NCBI GenBank assembly: GCA_963726975.1
Contig: CAVSEK010000004.1
Span: 248,001 to 312,000, forward strand
Direction of reading: 5' to 3'
DNA from: CAVSEK01 sp963726975
GTDB lineage: Bacteria > Actinomycetota > Actinomycetes > Mycobacteriales > SCTD01
DNA: 64,000 nucleotides
The position numbers and the translations under genes were made by a program. Shown piece after piece: positions 1 through 9,605 of the stretch. Positions within the stretch are counted from its first letter, which is position 1. The number at the start of each line of letters is the position of its first letter. The notes below the pieces were generated by a model. The model saw only the letters and a program-made list of their open reading frames with translations. It did not search any database and had not been told where the DNA came from.

Positions 1-961
1 GGTCGACGGCGTTGGTCACCAGGTGCTGCAGCGCCGCGGCGACGCCGTCGAGCACCTGCTTGTCGATCTCGACGTCCTCGCCGGACAGCGACAGGTCGAC
101 CAGCCGGTCCGGACCGGCCACCTCGCGCACGAGCCGCGGCAGCGCGGCGAAGGCGCGCCGCACGGGCACCGTCGCCAGCGCCATGGCCCCCTCGACGAGC
201 GCGCCGGTCGCGCCGGTCTGCGCCTCCGCGAGCTCGCGCAGCCCGCCGGCCGCCTGCGCGACCTGCTCGCCGGTCGCCAGCAGGCGGCCCAGCGCGTCGG
301 CCAGGTCCGGCGGCAGCGCTCCGGCCCGGGCGGCGCTGGCCCGCACGGCGTCGAGCGCCCGCTCGTGGTCGGCGCGCAGCCCGCAGCAGCGACCCGGTGG
401 CCTGCTCGACCCGCCGGGCACCCAGCCCGGCCTCGCCGACCGCGTCGAGCAGCTCGTGCACCTTGCCGGTCGCGACCCGCACGCTGTCCGGCGGCGGCGG
501 GGCGGGCGCCGGCGTGCGCGGCTCGGGCGGCGGCGCCTGCGCGGGCACCCGCGCGCCGAGCGGCGGCACGGTCAGCGGCTCGTCGCCGGCGACGGCCCGG
601 GCGAGCGCGTCGACGAGCGGTACGAGGGCCGCGTCGTCCAGCTCGCCGCCGGGCAGCGCGCGGCCGATGCCGTCGCAGGCGGCCAGCAGCAGGTCGACGA
701 GGTCGCGGCGCACCTCGCGGCGACCGTCGCGCAGCGGGCCGAGCAGGTCCTCGCAGCCGTGCGCGACGGCCAGGACGCCCGACAGCCCGAGCATCCGCGC
801 GGAGCCCTTGACGGTGTGCGCGTCGCGGAACAGCGACTGGACGGTGCTGCGCGGGTCGCCGCGCTGCTCCAGCGCCAGCAGGCCGGCCTGCAGCGAGGCC
901 AGCCGCTCCTCGACCTCGGCCCGGAAGGTCGCCAGCAGCTCCGGGTCGTCCCCCAGCCCAC
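1..961 (-). CDS. cheA: CheA chemotaxis histidine kinase, N-terminal part (cut by window edge, frameshifted)
   Basis: This is the N-terminal part of the histidine kinase that passes MCP/CheW signals to CheY. It runs off the left edge. Read across frames, the protein has an Hpt domain with the phospho-His motif DAHTVKGSARMLGL (about residue 45), an Ala/Pro linker, a dimerisation-like helix (VEQATGSLLRA) and the start of the ATPase domain, where LQHLVTNAVD is the N-box. Two frame changes are needed: one near 946-950 in a C/G5 run just after the GTG at 961, one near 376-390. The gene follows the MCP within a few bases, so it is the distal gene of the cheW-MCP-cheA operon. The two breaks are probably sequence errors, but a decayed gene cannot be excluded. 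Confidence 0.8.
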
Positions 962-966
962 GGCCG

Positions 967-2522
967 TCAGGCCACCTTGAACTGCGCGATCGACCCGCGG
1001 AGCTCGGCGGCGAGCACGTTGAGCTGCGCCGCGGCGGCGGCCGCCTGGCGGGAGCCCACGGCGTACTGCCGCGAGACGTCGGAGACCTGCGTCATCGCGG
1101 CGACGACCTGGTCGGAGGCGGACCGCTGCTGCTGCGTGGCGATGGAGATCTCCTTCGCCGCGGTGGTCGTCTCGTCGACCATGCCGCTGATCCGCTCGAG
1201 GGCGTCACGACGCCGCGGGCCAGCGAGGTGCCGGCCCGCACCTCCTTCGCGCCCTCCTCGGAGGCGATGATCGTCGAGTTGGTCTCGGCCTGGATCTCGC
1301 CGACGATCGCCTGGATCTGGCCGGTCGACTCCTGGGCCCGCTCGGCGAGCTTGCGCACCTCGGAGGCGACGACGGCGAAGCCGCGGCCGTGCTCGCCGGC
1401 GCGGGCCGCCTCGATCGCGGCGTTGAGCGCCAGCAGGTTGGTCTGGTCGGCCAGGTCGTCGATGACGTCGAGGATGCGGCCGATCTCCTGGCTCTTCGCG
1501 CCCAGCGACAGGGCCCGCTCGGCGATGGAGTCGACGCGCGAGGCGATCGTGTCCATCGACTCGACCGACGCCGAGACGGCGGAGCGGCCCTGCTCGGCGT
1601 AGCGCAGCGTCTCGGCCGCGTAGCGCGCGACCGCCTCGCTGGTCTCGGCGATCTGGGCCGCGGTCGCCGCGAGCTCCTCGATGGTGGCGGTCGTCTCGGA
1701 CACCGCGCTGCTCTGCTGCGTCGCCGAGGCGGCGTGCTCCTCCGCGGTCGCGAGCAGCTCGGAGGCCGAGGCGCCGATCTGCTCGCCGCCGCCGCGGATC
1801 TGGCCCACGAGGTCGCGCAGGTTGGCGATCGTGTGCGAGAAGGCGTCGCTCAGCGCGGCGAGCTCCTGCGCGCCGTCGAGCCGGACGTCGACCGCGAGGT
1901 CGCCCTCGGCGGCGCGGTGCAGGTAGGCCGAGAGCTCCTCGACCTGCGTCTCGAGCGCCCGCCGCTGGCGGCGGGCGTCGCGGCGCTGCCGCTGCAGCGC
2001 GTCCGACAGGGTCGCGGTGAACCAGGAGATGACCAGGGCGGTCCCGCCCACGAGCACCAGCGGCGCGGCCGCCGCGGCGTCCAGCACGTGTGCGACCAGG
2101 CTGGCGAGCACCAGTCCACCGGCCGCCCCCGCGGCGACGAGCAGGGCCGGCCCGACGCGCAGCGCGACGGCCGCGACGAGCACCGGCCCGACGTAGGCGA
2201 TCCAGAACGGCTCGCGCACGCCTCCGGTGACGGCGACCATGCCGGTGATCCAGACCAGGTCGGCGGCCAGCAGGACGCCGCGGACGGCGTCCACCGCGCT
2301 CCGCGAGAGGCCCGCTCCGGTGCGGACGACCAGCAGCGGCACGACCGTCATCGCGACGGCGACGGCGACGCCCGCCCCCGCCCAGGCGGCGAACGCCGGC
2401 AGGTGCACGGCGCCCGCGCCCGGGCCCGTGGTCCGCAGCAGGAAGACCGCGAGGGCGCTCACCGCCACCGTGGTCCAGGTCAGGGCGGCGGCCGCGCGGG
2501 CGAGCCGGAGCGTGAGGTCCAC
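967..2522 (-). CDS. Methyl-accepting chemotaxis protein, membrane-anchored (one frameshift)
   Basis: Chemoreceptor. The N-terminal ~200 residues hold about six hydrophobic segments and no obvious periplasmic ligand domain, so sensing may occur in or at the membrane. A HAMP-like segment follows (EGDLAVDVRLDGAQELAALSD), then the signalling domain with the hairpin tip LLALNAAIEAARAGEHGRGF and a C-terminal methylation helix ending SIAQFKVA. A single-base change near 1205-1210 separates the main frame from its last ~75 residues, which are conserved. I chose the GTG at 2522 (VDLTLRLARAA); it lies 54 bp after the cheW stop, so the two are cotranscribed. There is no clear Shine-Dalgarno, so the start is approximate. 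Confidence 0.88.
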
Positions 2523-2575
2523 AGCAGCAGCGTCGGCGCGCCGGCCGCGCGGCTGTAGCGCGGACCGGTGCGGGC

Positions 2576-3097
2576 TCAGGCGCCGGAGCGGACCCGCTGG
2601 AGGCGGGCCGACAGGCCGAGCACCGCCGGCACCGACAGCAGCCCGAGCGGGCCCTCGGGGGTGGTCACCTGACCGGACGCGAGCGCGAGGACCTCCGGCG
2701 GCAGCGAGGCCAGCGGCTGCTCCACGGCGTCCGGCCCGGCGACGAGGGTGCCGTCCACGGCGTCGGCGAGCAGGCCGACGCGGACCTCGCCGTCGGCTCC
2801 GGACGCCCGGACGACGACGACGCGGGCCGTCCGGCCCAGCGGCTCGGGCACGACCCCGAGCAGCGGCCGCAGGTCGAGGACGGCGAGCACCCGGCCGCGC
2901 CAGTTGGCGACGCCGGCGACGAAGGCCGGCAGGCCCGGCACGCGCGTCAGGCCCGGCACCCGCCCGACCTCGTCGACGCACGGCAGGGGCAGCGCCCAGC
3001 GGTCGGGCCCGAGCCGGAGCACGACGAGCTCCTCGGCGGGCGCGACGGCGGGCTCCACGGCCCGGTCAGGGGCCCGGGCGCTCGACGACGGCTGCAC
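2576..3097 (-). CDS. cheW: CheW chemotaxis coupling protein
   Basis: A 173-residue CheW-like SH3-type beta domain covering nearly the whole protein, preceded by a ~20-residue Pro/Ala-rich tail. Family features include VDEVGRVPGLTRVPGLPAFVAGVANWRGRVLAVLDLRP near residues 40-80, the conserved coupling core that contacts the receptor tip and the CheA P5 domain. It lies between the small membrane protein and the MCP on the same strand. Its GTG start overlaps the upstream gene's 3' end by about 30 bp, so it probably belongs to one long minus-strand transcript with the MCP and cheA. Confidence 0.93.
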   Translation of the reverse strand: MQPSSSARAPDRAVEPAVAPAEELVVLRLGPDRWALPLPCVDEVGRVPGLTRVPGLPAFVAGVANWRGRVLAVLDLRPLLGVVPEPLGRTARVVVVRASGADGEVRVGLLADAVDGTLVAGPDAVEQPLASLPPEVLALASGQVTTPEGPLGLLSVPAVLGLSARLQRVRSGA

Positions 3098-3485
3098 CCG
3101 GGCTGTCTCGGCGCGACCCGGACCCGGCTGGAGCCCGCGCGGCCCCGGCGACCCCGACCGCCGCCCCGAGCACGCTGACGACGAGGAACGCCAGCCCCCG
3201 CGCGCTCCCCGTCACGACGAGGTCCCCCTCGCGGCGCAGGCTGCTGAGGGCGACGGCGACGACGACCCACAGCACGGCCGGGGCGGCGGCGCCGGCCAGC
3301 GACCCGGTCAGCCGGCCCCCGCGCCGGGCCAGCGGCACGACGGCGAGGGCGAGGACCACGCCCACCGGCACGGCCGCACCGCCGACCCGCAGCGGCACGA
3401 GGAAGGCCGACCAGACCGCGGCGAGCAGCGTCAGCAGCAGCAGGAGCGCGTACGCCGCGGCGCGCGACAGCCGCTCCCGGGACAC
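3066..3485 (-). CDS. Small membrane protein, DUF6113-like
   Basis: About 139 residues, four hydrophobic segments (AAAYALLLLLTLLAAVWSAF, VPVGVVLALAVVPLA, APAVLWVVVAVALSSL, GLAFLVVSVLGAAVGVAG) and a charged tail. Streptomyces and relatives carry a DUF6113 membrane protein next to mshB; this resembles it, but here a protease gene sits between the two. I placed the start at the GTG at 3485. The same frame stays open upstream only because the preceding gene is frameshifted into it. Function unknown. Confidence 0.6.
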   Translation of the reverse strand: MSRERLSRAAAYALLLLLTLLAAVWSAFLVPLRVGGAAVPVGVVLALAVVPLARRGGRLTGSLAGAAAPAVLWVVVAVALSSLRREGDLVVTGSARGLAFLVVSVLGAAVGVAGAARAPAGSGSRRDSPGAAVVERPGP

Positions 3486-3519
3486 CGGGAGAGCCTGCCA
3501 CGCGCCGCCACCGCGCGGG

Positions 3520-5453
3520 TCAGTCGACCGCGACGGCGCCGTCGCGCAGGTCCACCACCCGGTGCGCGGCGGCGCCGGCTCGAGCACGTCGGTGATCTCC
3601 GAGCCGACCAGCTCGTCGTGCTCGAGCAGCGCGTCGCGGAGCGCCTCGACGAGGTGCCGGTGCGAGGCGAGCAGGCCGAGCGCGACCTGCTTCTGCTCCT
3701 GCAGCAGCGCCTCGACGCGGTCCCGGCCGCGGTCGTCGGCGAGCACCCGGCCGACGATGTTGGTGTCGGAGAACGCGCTGTTCTGGACGGCGAGGTAGCT
3801 CACCAGGCTGTCGCCCATGCCGTGGGCGCCCACCATCTCGGCGGCGCAGTTGGTGGCGTAGAGCAGGTCGCCGCCCGGGCCGGTCGACACGTCGCCGAAG
3901 AAGAGCTCCTCGGCGCACTGCCCGCCGAAGGCGATCTGCACGAGCGCCTGCAGCTCGCTGCGCGAGCGCGTGAAGACGTCCTCGCGGTCGCCGTGCGCGA
4001 GCAGGCCCAGCGAGCCGCGGCGCTTGATGATCGTGAGGATCTCCAGCCGCCGCTGCGGGGCGGTGAGCCAGGCGAGCGTGGCGTGCCCGGCCTCGTGCGT
4101 GGCGATGAGCCGCCGCTCGTGGTCGGTGTACTCCACCGGCGCGCCGATGCCGACCTCCTCGACGAGGCGGGCGTACTCGACGTCCTTCCAGGTCATCTCG
4201 CGCGACCCCCGCTTGACCGCGCTGACCAGCGCCTCGTCGAGCAGGTGCTCGATCATGACCGGGCTGTAGCCCTGGGTCACGGCGGCGAGGGCGTCGCGGC
4301 GCTCGCCGTCGTCGAGCTCGGGCGCGTGCGCCTTGCTCGAGAGGAAGTGGTCGACGAGCGCGCGCCGGCCGCTCTTGGCCGGCAGCTCGAAGGTCAGCCG
4401 CCGGTCGAAGCGCCCGGGGCGCAGCAGCGCCGGGTCGAGGCTGTCGGCCCGGTTGGTGGCCGCGATGAGGAGCACGTTGGCGGGCAGCAGGCTCGGCCGG
4501 CGCAGCTGGCGGTCGGGCGGCAGCAGCAGGTTGAGGCGGTCGACGCACCAGCCGCCGAGGCGCTGCCAGCCGGTGAGCGCGTCGAAGCTCTGCATCTGCA
4601 CGAGCAGCTCGTTGACGACGCCGCCGGTGCCCTCGCTGCTCGCGAAGGGGGTCGAGACGGTCGCCCGGGCGTACGTCGAGGGCAGCACCGCGGTGCCCGG
4701 CAGCCGGACAGCAGCGACGCCGGGACGCCGGGAGCGGTCATCGCCGTGGAGACGCCGCCGCGCGACATCGCGATCGCGTCGATCTCCTCGATGAAGCCGA
4801 TGGCGCCGCCCTCCTTGCGCGCCGCCTTGCGCAGCGCCTTGAAGTAGGAGCGGATCTTCTTGGCGGTGGCGCCGTACCACATGCTCTGGAAGCTCGTCGC
4901 GCTCACGAACAGGAACGGGACGCCCGCCTCGCGGCCATCGCGCGGGCGAGGTGGGTCTTGCCGGTGCCCGGCGCGCCCTCGAAGAGCAGGCCGCGGCGCG
5001 GGGTGCCGCCCATCTCGCGGCTGAAGGTGCGGTGCGCCAGGAACAGGTTGAGCGACCGGACGACGTCGTCCTTCACGCCGTCGATGCCGACGACGTCGTC
5101 GAGACCGACGTCGATCTGCTCGGGCGGTACGTCACGTGCGGCGAGCGGGCCGACAGCACCTGCTGGCCGACGGCCATCGCCATGAGCAGGCCGAAGAAGA
5201 CGACGATGGTCAGCAGGAACGGGTCGACGTGCGGCAGCGGCAGGAACGCCCCGCCGGCGTCCATCGTCAGCGCCCGCCACCAGGCCAGCGCCACGACCGC
5301 CCAGACCGCGAGCGCGAGCTTGACGAAGCGCCCGCGCCGCGACGTCTCGCGCGAGACGCCCACGTCGGCGTCGCGCAGCGGGAGCACGCCGCCGCCGGCC
5401 GTCAGGGCGTCGAGGGCGGGACGGGCGTCGGGTCCGGGGGCGGGCTGAGGCAC
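3520..5453 (-). CDS. FtsH-like membrane AAA+ zinc metalloprotease (M41), four frameshifts
   Basis: Reassembled protein of about 640 residues: two N-terminal membrane segments (near residues 45-65 and 80-100), an AAA+ module with Walker A GAPGTGKTHLARAMA (~165), a Walker-B-like FIEEIDAIA (~220, Glu where FtsH has Asp) and the second-region motif AATNRADSLDPALLRPGRFDRR, then an M41 peptidase with HEAGH zinc motif (~450). Two features depart from canonical FtsH: a long insertion between Walker B and the AATNR motif, and divergent core residues, so this is a paralogous family rather than the housekeeping FtsH. Frame changes are needed near 5130, 4940, 4715 and 3572. The GTG at 5453 has AGGAG just upstream. 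It sits directly downstream of mshB on the same strand. Confidence 0.82.
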
Positions 5454-5475
5454 GGGGGCTCCTGTCGCTGTGGCT

Positions 5476-5495
5476 CCGGGAGGTGCACCTCCCGG
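5476..5495. promoter_or_regulatory. Perfect 20-bp palindrome upstream of the FtsH-like gene
   Basis: CCGGGAGGTGCACCTCCCGG is a perfect inverted repeat 23 bp before the FtsH-like GTG and 60 bp after the mshB stop. It could be an operator for the protease gene or the stem of a terminator for mshB. It has no T-tract, and with no spacer the hairpin would be tight, so an operator seems slightly likelier. Confidence 0.4.
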
Positions 5496-5554
5496 TCGCG
5501 CTGTCCCCGAGGATGGCCGCGATCACGCTCCGTGGCGACAGCAGAGCGCAGAGT

Positions 5555-6595
5555 TCACCCTGTTGGGCGCTTCAGCCCTGCGCCAGACCGCCCGAAGAGG
5601 TCGTCCTCCCGGCCCGTGTCGGCCGAGCGCGGCCCGAGCTCGCCGCGGGCCAGCACGTAGTGCTCGACGCCGAAGGCCTGTTGCCCGACGTTGTTCGACA
5701 GCGCGAAGAACGGCCCGTCGACCGCGATCTGGGTGCGGTGGGCGCGCATCGCGGCGACCTTGGCGACGAGGTGGTCGCGGGCGTCGACCTCGGTGGTCAC
5801 CTGCTCGTCGGGGTTGCCGAAGGGCAGCTCCTCGGCCGAGTCGACGCCGAAGAAGCCCGTCTCCCCCTGCTCCTTCATGAGGTCGATGCCGGCCTGCAGG
5901 ACGCTGCGGGGGATGGCGGTCTCGTAGAGCTTCGCGGCGCGCCACGGCTCGCCGAGCTCCGGCGCGTACGCCGGGTCGGCCGCCGCGTCGAACGCCGCCA
6001 CGGTGACGCGGTGGGCCTGCACGTGGTCGGGGTGGCCGTAGCCGCCGTTGCTGTCGTAGCTGACGACGACCTGCGGCCGGACCTCGCGCACGACCGCGAC
6101 GAGGGCGCGGACCGCCTCGTCGAGGTCGGCCTGCCAGAAGCAGTCGGGACGGTCGTTCTGCGGGGTGCCCATCATCCCGCTGTCGCGCCACCGGCCGGGC
6201 CCGCCGAGGAAGCGGGAGTCGGTGACGCCGAGCGCCTCCATGGCCGTCGCCAGCTCCTCGACCCGGTGCCGGCCGAGCCCGTCCTCGCGGTCGCTGGCGA
6301 GGTGCTCGAGCTCGGGGACGAGCACTTCGCCCTCCTCGCCCAGCGTGCAGGTCACCAGCGTGACGAGGTCGCCCTGCGCGGCGTGCTTGGCCATCGTGGC
6401 GCCGGTGCCGATGGTCTCGTCGTCGGGGTGCGCGTGCACGAGCAGCAGCCGGCGGGGGGAGTCGAGCGGGTCCATGTCGAGCACCGCGGCCGCCCCGTCC
6501 ACGGCCGCCTCGGCCTGGGCGAGCACGTCCTCGGCGGCCGTGGTCGGCACCCGCTCGCCCGGCTCGGGGGGCGGCGGCAGCGTGGCGTCGGTCAT
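5555..6595 (-). CDS. mshB: MshB: GlcNAc-Ins deacetylase (mycothiol biosynthesis)
   Basis: 346 residues of the PIG-L/LmbE zinc deacetylase family. MshB removes the acetyl group from GlcNAc-inositol to give GlcN-Ins in mycothiol synthesis. The zinc motif VHAHPDDETIGTGAT lies near residue 53 and the second metal-site motif NGGYGHPDHVQAHR near 165. An extension of ~45 residues precedes the first motif, longer than usual. The start ATG is the one followed by TDATLPPPPEP. It is divergent from the DUF3445 gene with only 18 bp between starts, so the promoters must overlap or lie inside the genes. Two mycothiol-type MDMPI proteins elsewhere in the window agree with a mycothiol-producing host. Confidence 0.93.
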   Translation of the reverse strand: MTDATLPPPPEPGERVPTTAAEDVLAQAEAAVDGAAAVLDMDPLDSPRRLLLVHAHPDDETIGTGATMAKHAAQGDLVTLVTCTLGEEGEVLVPELEHLASDREDGLGRHRVEELATAMEALGVTDSRFLGGPGRWRDSGMMGTPQNDRPDCFWQADLDEAVRALVAVVREVRPQVVVSYDSNGGYGHPDHVQAHRVTVAAFDAAADPAYAPELGEPWRAAKLYETAIPRSVLQAGIDLMKEQGETGFFGVDSAEELPFGNPDEQVTTEVDARDHLVAKVAAMRAHRTQIAVDGPFFALSNNVGQQAFGVEHYVLARGELGPRSADTGREDDLFGRSGAGLKRPTG

Positions 6596-6613
6596 GTCCG
6601 CGACACTACGGGC

Positions 6614-7471
6614 GTGAGCAGAGCGCCGTCGGCCGTGCTGCCGCCGGTGGTGCGGCCGTTCCCGGTGTCGGTGCCCTACCGGACGGTCCCGGCCCCGCGG
6701 CCGCTGGACGGCCCGCCGCTGGTCGTCGACGACGCCTGGCCGGCCGCCCGCGCGAGGCGGCTCGAACGGCTGCGCCACGACCGCGACGGCGTGCTCGTGC
6801 GCGACCCCGCCGGCCCCGACGACCCCGGGCTGCTCGCCGCGCTGCGGGCCGCCGCCGCCCTGCTGCCCCAGCCGGTCGACGCCGACGAGCCGCTGCTGCT
6901 CGCCGAGCGCTTCGGCCTGGCCTGCGCCGACGACCTCGTCGTGCTGCGCCGGGCCGGCGCCGGGCGGCTCACCGCCGAGCTGCTGGCGGTCGCCTTCCCC
7001 AGCGGCTGGCCGCCGCGGGAGCGCGCGGGCGCCGACCTCGCCGCGCTGCACGCCCCGGTCGCCGACGGCGACCGGCTCCGGGCCGCCTCCCCCGCCCTGT
7101 CGGAGGCGCTGCTCGTGAAGGGGCCGTACGCGCAGCACGTCTGGGGGCTGGACCCGGACGGCCGGCTCGACCGCGACCCGTCGGCCCCGGACGCGGCGCC
7201 GCACGGCTGCCCGCACCCGGCGCGGTGGTGGCTGCGCGTCGAGCGCCAGACGTCGCTGCCGCTCCCGCACCTGGGCCGCGCGCTGTTCCTCATCCGCCCG
7301 CACCTCGTGCCGCTCGTCGACCTCGCGCCCGAGCAGCGCCGGGTGCTCGCGGCGGCGGTCGCGTCCATGTCGCCGGACGCGCTGGCGTACAAGGGTCTGA
7401 CCCAGGTCCGCGACGACCTGCTCGCGTGGCTGCCCACCGGCGGCCCGCCCGACGGAGAGGACCCCGCGTGA
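6614..7471 (+). CDS. DUF3445 family protein (heme-dependent oxidative N-demethylase type)
   Basis: 285 residues. The middle and C-terminal parts (SEALLVKGPYAQHVWGLDPDG, WWLRVERQTSLPLPHLGRALFLIRPHLVPL) match my memory of DUF3445, a family that includes heme-dependent oxidative N-demethylases. The substrate cannot be inferred here. The stop overlaps the next gene's GTG start by four bases (GTGA), so the two are translationally coupled. Confidence 0.7.
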   Translation: MSRAPSAVLPPVVRPFPVSVPYRTVPAPRPLDGPPLVVDDAWPAARARRLERLRHDRDGVLVRDPAGPDDPGLLAALRAAAALLPQPVDADEPLLLAERFGLACADDLVVLRRAGAGRLTAELLAVAFPSGWPPRERAGADLAALHAPVADGDRLRAASPALSEALLVKGPYAQHVWGLDPDGRLDRDPSAPDAAPHGCPHPARWWLRVERQTSLPLPHLGRALFLIRPHLVPLVDLAPEQRRVLAAAVASMSPDALAYKGLTQVRDDLLAWLPTGGPPDGEDPA

Positions 7472-8166
7472 CGACGCTCGTGCTCGTGCCCGGCCTGCTC
7501 AGCGACGACGACCTGTACGCCGACCAGCGCGCCGCGCTGGAGGTCGAGCACCACGTGGTGGTCCCCGACCTGACCGGCGGCACGAGCATCGCCGGGATGG
7601 CCCGCACCGTGCTGGAGGCGGCGCCCGGGCGGTTCGCCCTCGTCGGGCTGTCGATGGGCGGCTACGTCGCGCTCGAGGTGATGAGGCAGGCGGGCGGCCA
7701 GGTCGACGCGCTCGCGCTGCTCGACACCTCCGCGCGGCCCGAGAGCGCGGCGCAGACCGCGCGGCGGCGCCAGCTGCTCGGCCTGGCCGACGAGGGCGGG
7801 ATCGACGCCGTGCTCGACGAGCTGTGGACCAGCGAGGTGCACCGGACCGGCGACGCGGGCGTGCGCGCCCGCTGGGACGGCATGGGCCGGCGCTGCGGGG
7901 TCGAGGTCTTCCGGCGCCAGACCGCGGCCATCGTCGAGCGCCCGGACAGCCGCGGCGACCTCGCCGGCCTCGCCGTCCCGACGCTGGTGCTGTGCGGGCG
8001 GCAGGACGCCATCACGCCCCTGGACGGGCACGTCGAGCTCGCCGAGGCGGTGCCGGGCGCCGACCTCGTCGTCCTCGGGGACTGCGGGCACCTGTCCACG
8101 TGGGACCGGCCGGACGCCGTCACCGCCGCGCTGCGCGCCTGGCTGGAGCGCGCCGGCCTCAGTTGA
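7468..8166 (+). CDS. Alpha/beta hydrolase
   Basis: 232-residue alpha/beta hydrolase. The nucleophile elbow is GLSMGG (near residue 53), the acid region is LVLCGRQDAITP and the catalytic His is in GDCGHLSTWDRPDAV. The lid is short. Substrate unknown. Coupled by a 4-bp overlap to the DUF3445 gene. Its 3' end overlaps the convergent yqgE gene by 8 bp. Confidence 0.88.
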   Translation: MTTLVLVPGLLSDDDLYADQRAALEVEHHVVVPDLTGGTSIAGMARTVLEAAPGRFALVGLSMGGYVALEVMRQAGGQVDALALLDTSARPESAAQTARRRQLLGLADEGGIDAVLDELWTSEVHRTGDAGVRARWDGMGRRCGVEVFRRQTAAIVERPDSRGDLAGLAVPTLVLCGRQDAITPLDGHVELAEAVPGADLVVLGDCGHLSTWDRPDAVTAALRAWLERAGLS

Positions 8167-8710
8167 GCGCGGGGTCGTCGGGCACGTGCACGGCGTACGC
8201 CAGCGGCGGCCCCTGCCGCCGCAGCACCGCGCGGCGCAGCGCGGACGGGTCCGCGGTGAAGGGGTCGCCGGGCAGCGCGTCGACGACCCACCAGGCGCCC
8301 TCCTCGACCTCGCCCTCGAGCTGGCCGGGCGACCAGCCGGCGTAGCCGGCGAAGACCCGCACGTCGCGCAGCCCGGGCCAGGGCTCCCGGTCGAGGTCGA
8401 CGGTGCCCAGCTGCGGGTCGGTGAGCGGTGCCCAGCCCTGCGCCGGGACCTCCGGACCCGTCACCCGGCCCAGGCACACCGCTGCCGTGGGCTGCACGGG
8501 CCCGCCCTCGAAGACGACCTCCGGCGACGACGCGACCTCGGCCCAGGCCGGCAGCACGGCCTCCAGCGGCGTGCGGCCGGGCCGGTCGAGCACCACGCCG
8601 AGCGCGCCGTCCTGCCCGTCGTGCTGCAGCAGCAGCACGACGGTGCGCGAGAACGTGCTCTCGGTGAGCGTGGGCGTCGCCACGAGCAGCCGTCCGGCCC
8701 AGGAGCTCAC
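8159..8710 (-). CDS. YqgE/AlgH family protein (UPF0301)
   Basis: 183 residues with family landmarks AGRLLVATPTL at the N-terminus, HDGQDGALGVVLDRPGRTPL (~30-50), FEGGPVQP (~70) and VFAGYAGWSPGQLEGEVEEGAWWV (~120-143). Molecular role unresolved in the family. It is convergent with the hydrolase. The GTG start is immediately followed by the family's conserved N-terminus. Confidence 0.93.
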   Translation of the reverse strand: MSSWAGRLLVATPTLTESTFSRTVVLLLQHDGQDGALGVVLDRPGRTPLEAVLPAWAEVASSPEVVFEGGPVQPTAAVCLGRVTGPEVPAQGWAPLTDPQLGTVDLDREPWPGLRDVRVFAGYAGWSPGQLEGEVEEGAWWVVDALPGDPFTADPSALRRAVLRRQGPPLAYAVHVPDDPALN

Positions 8711-8801
8711 CCCGCCAGACTAGGAGCGCCCGCAGCCCTCGCCCCGAGACCCGGGGCCGCCGGAGCGCGTCGCGCACCCCCTGGCGGGGCAGTCCCGTCC
8801 C

Positions 8802-9605
8802 GTGCCGGTCGACGAGGACATCCAGCAGGGCGAGACCGGCGTCGAGGACGCCATCGAGGAGGCCTTCGAGCGCCTCGTCGTGGAGGGCGAGGAGCGGCTC
8901 CAGCGCCGCCTGTCCGAGCAGGTCGTCACGGCGCTGCTCGCCGGCCTCGAGGTGGGCACGGGCGTGCTCGCGCTGCTCGCCGTCGAGGAGGCCACCGGCA
9001 GCCCGCTGCTGGGCGGGCTCGCCTTCTCGATCGGCTTCCTCGCGCTGCTGCTGGCCCGCAGCGAGCTGTTCACCGAGAGCTTCCTCGTGCCGGTCACCGC
9101 GGTCGCCGCCAAGCACGGCCGGCTGCGCGACCTCGGCCGGCTGTGGCTGGTGACGCTGGTCTTCAACCTCGTCGGCGGCTGGGTCGTGATGCTCCTGGTG
9201 ATGACCGCGTTCCCGGAGCTGCACGAGACGGCCGTGCACGCGGCGGAGCACTTCGTCGAGCCCGGCTGGGGGCTGCGCACCTTCTGCCTGGCCGTGCTGG
9301 CCGGCAGCACCATCACCCTGATGACCCGCATGCAGCAGGGCACCGACGAGATGACCGGCAAGATCGCGGCGGCCGTCGCCGGCGCGTTCCTGCTCGCCGG
9401 GCTGCAGCTGTTCCACAGCATCCTGGACTCGCTGGTCATCTTCGCCGCGCTGCAGACCGGCGACGCGCCCTTCGGCTACGCCGACTGGCTGTCGTTCCTC
9501 GCGCTCGCGCTGCTCGGCAACGCGGTGGGCGGGCTCGGGCTGGTCACCCTGCTCCGCCTCATCCGCAGCCGCGAGCTCGTGCAGCGCGAGCGCGAGAGCC
9601 AGTAG
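8802..9605 (+). CDS. Formate/nitrite transporter (FNT) family channel
   Basis: 267 residues. A charged N-terminal stretch (EEAFERLVVEGEERLQRRLSEQ) precedes six membrane segments. LLARSELFTESFLVPVTAVAA is typical of the YfdC-like FNT subgroup. A later helix carries GSTITLMTRMQQGTDEMTGK. The transported anion is unknown. It ends head-to-head with typA with no gap between stop codons. Confidence 0.85.
   Translation: MPVDEDIQQGETGVEDAIEEAFERLVVEGEERLQRRLSEQVVTALLAGLEVGTGVLALLAVEEATGSPLLGGLAFSIGFLALLLARSELFTESFLVPVTAVAAKHGRLRDLGRLWLVTLVFNLVGGWVVMLLVMTAFPELHETAVHAAEHFVEPGWGLRTFCLAVLAGSTITLMTRMQQGTDEMTGKIAAAVAGAFLLAGLQLFHSILDSLVIFAALQTGDAPFGYADWLSFLALALLGNAVGGLGLVTLLRLIRSRELVQRERESQ

Noticed and set aside
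3066..4880. A fusion between the FtsH-like protease and the DUF6113-like membrane protein
   Set aside because: The fusion frame arises from a frameshift near 3572; the protease's natural C-terminus and stop lie at 3520 in another frame.
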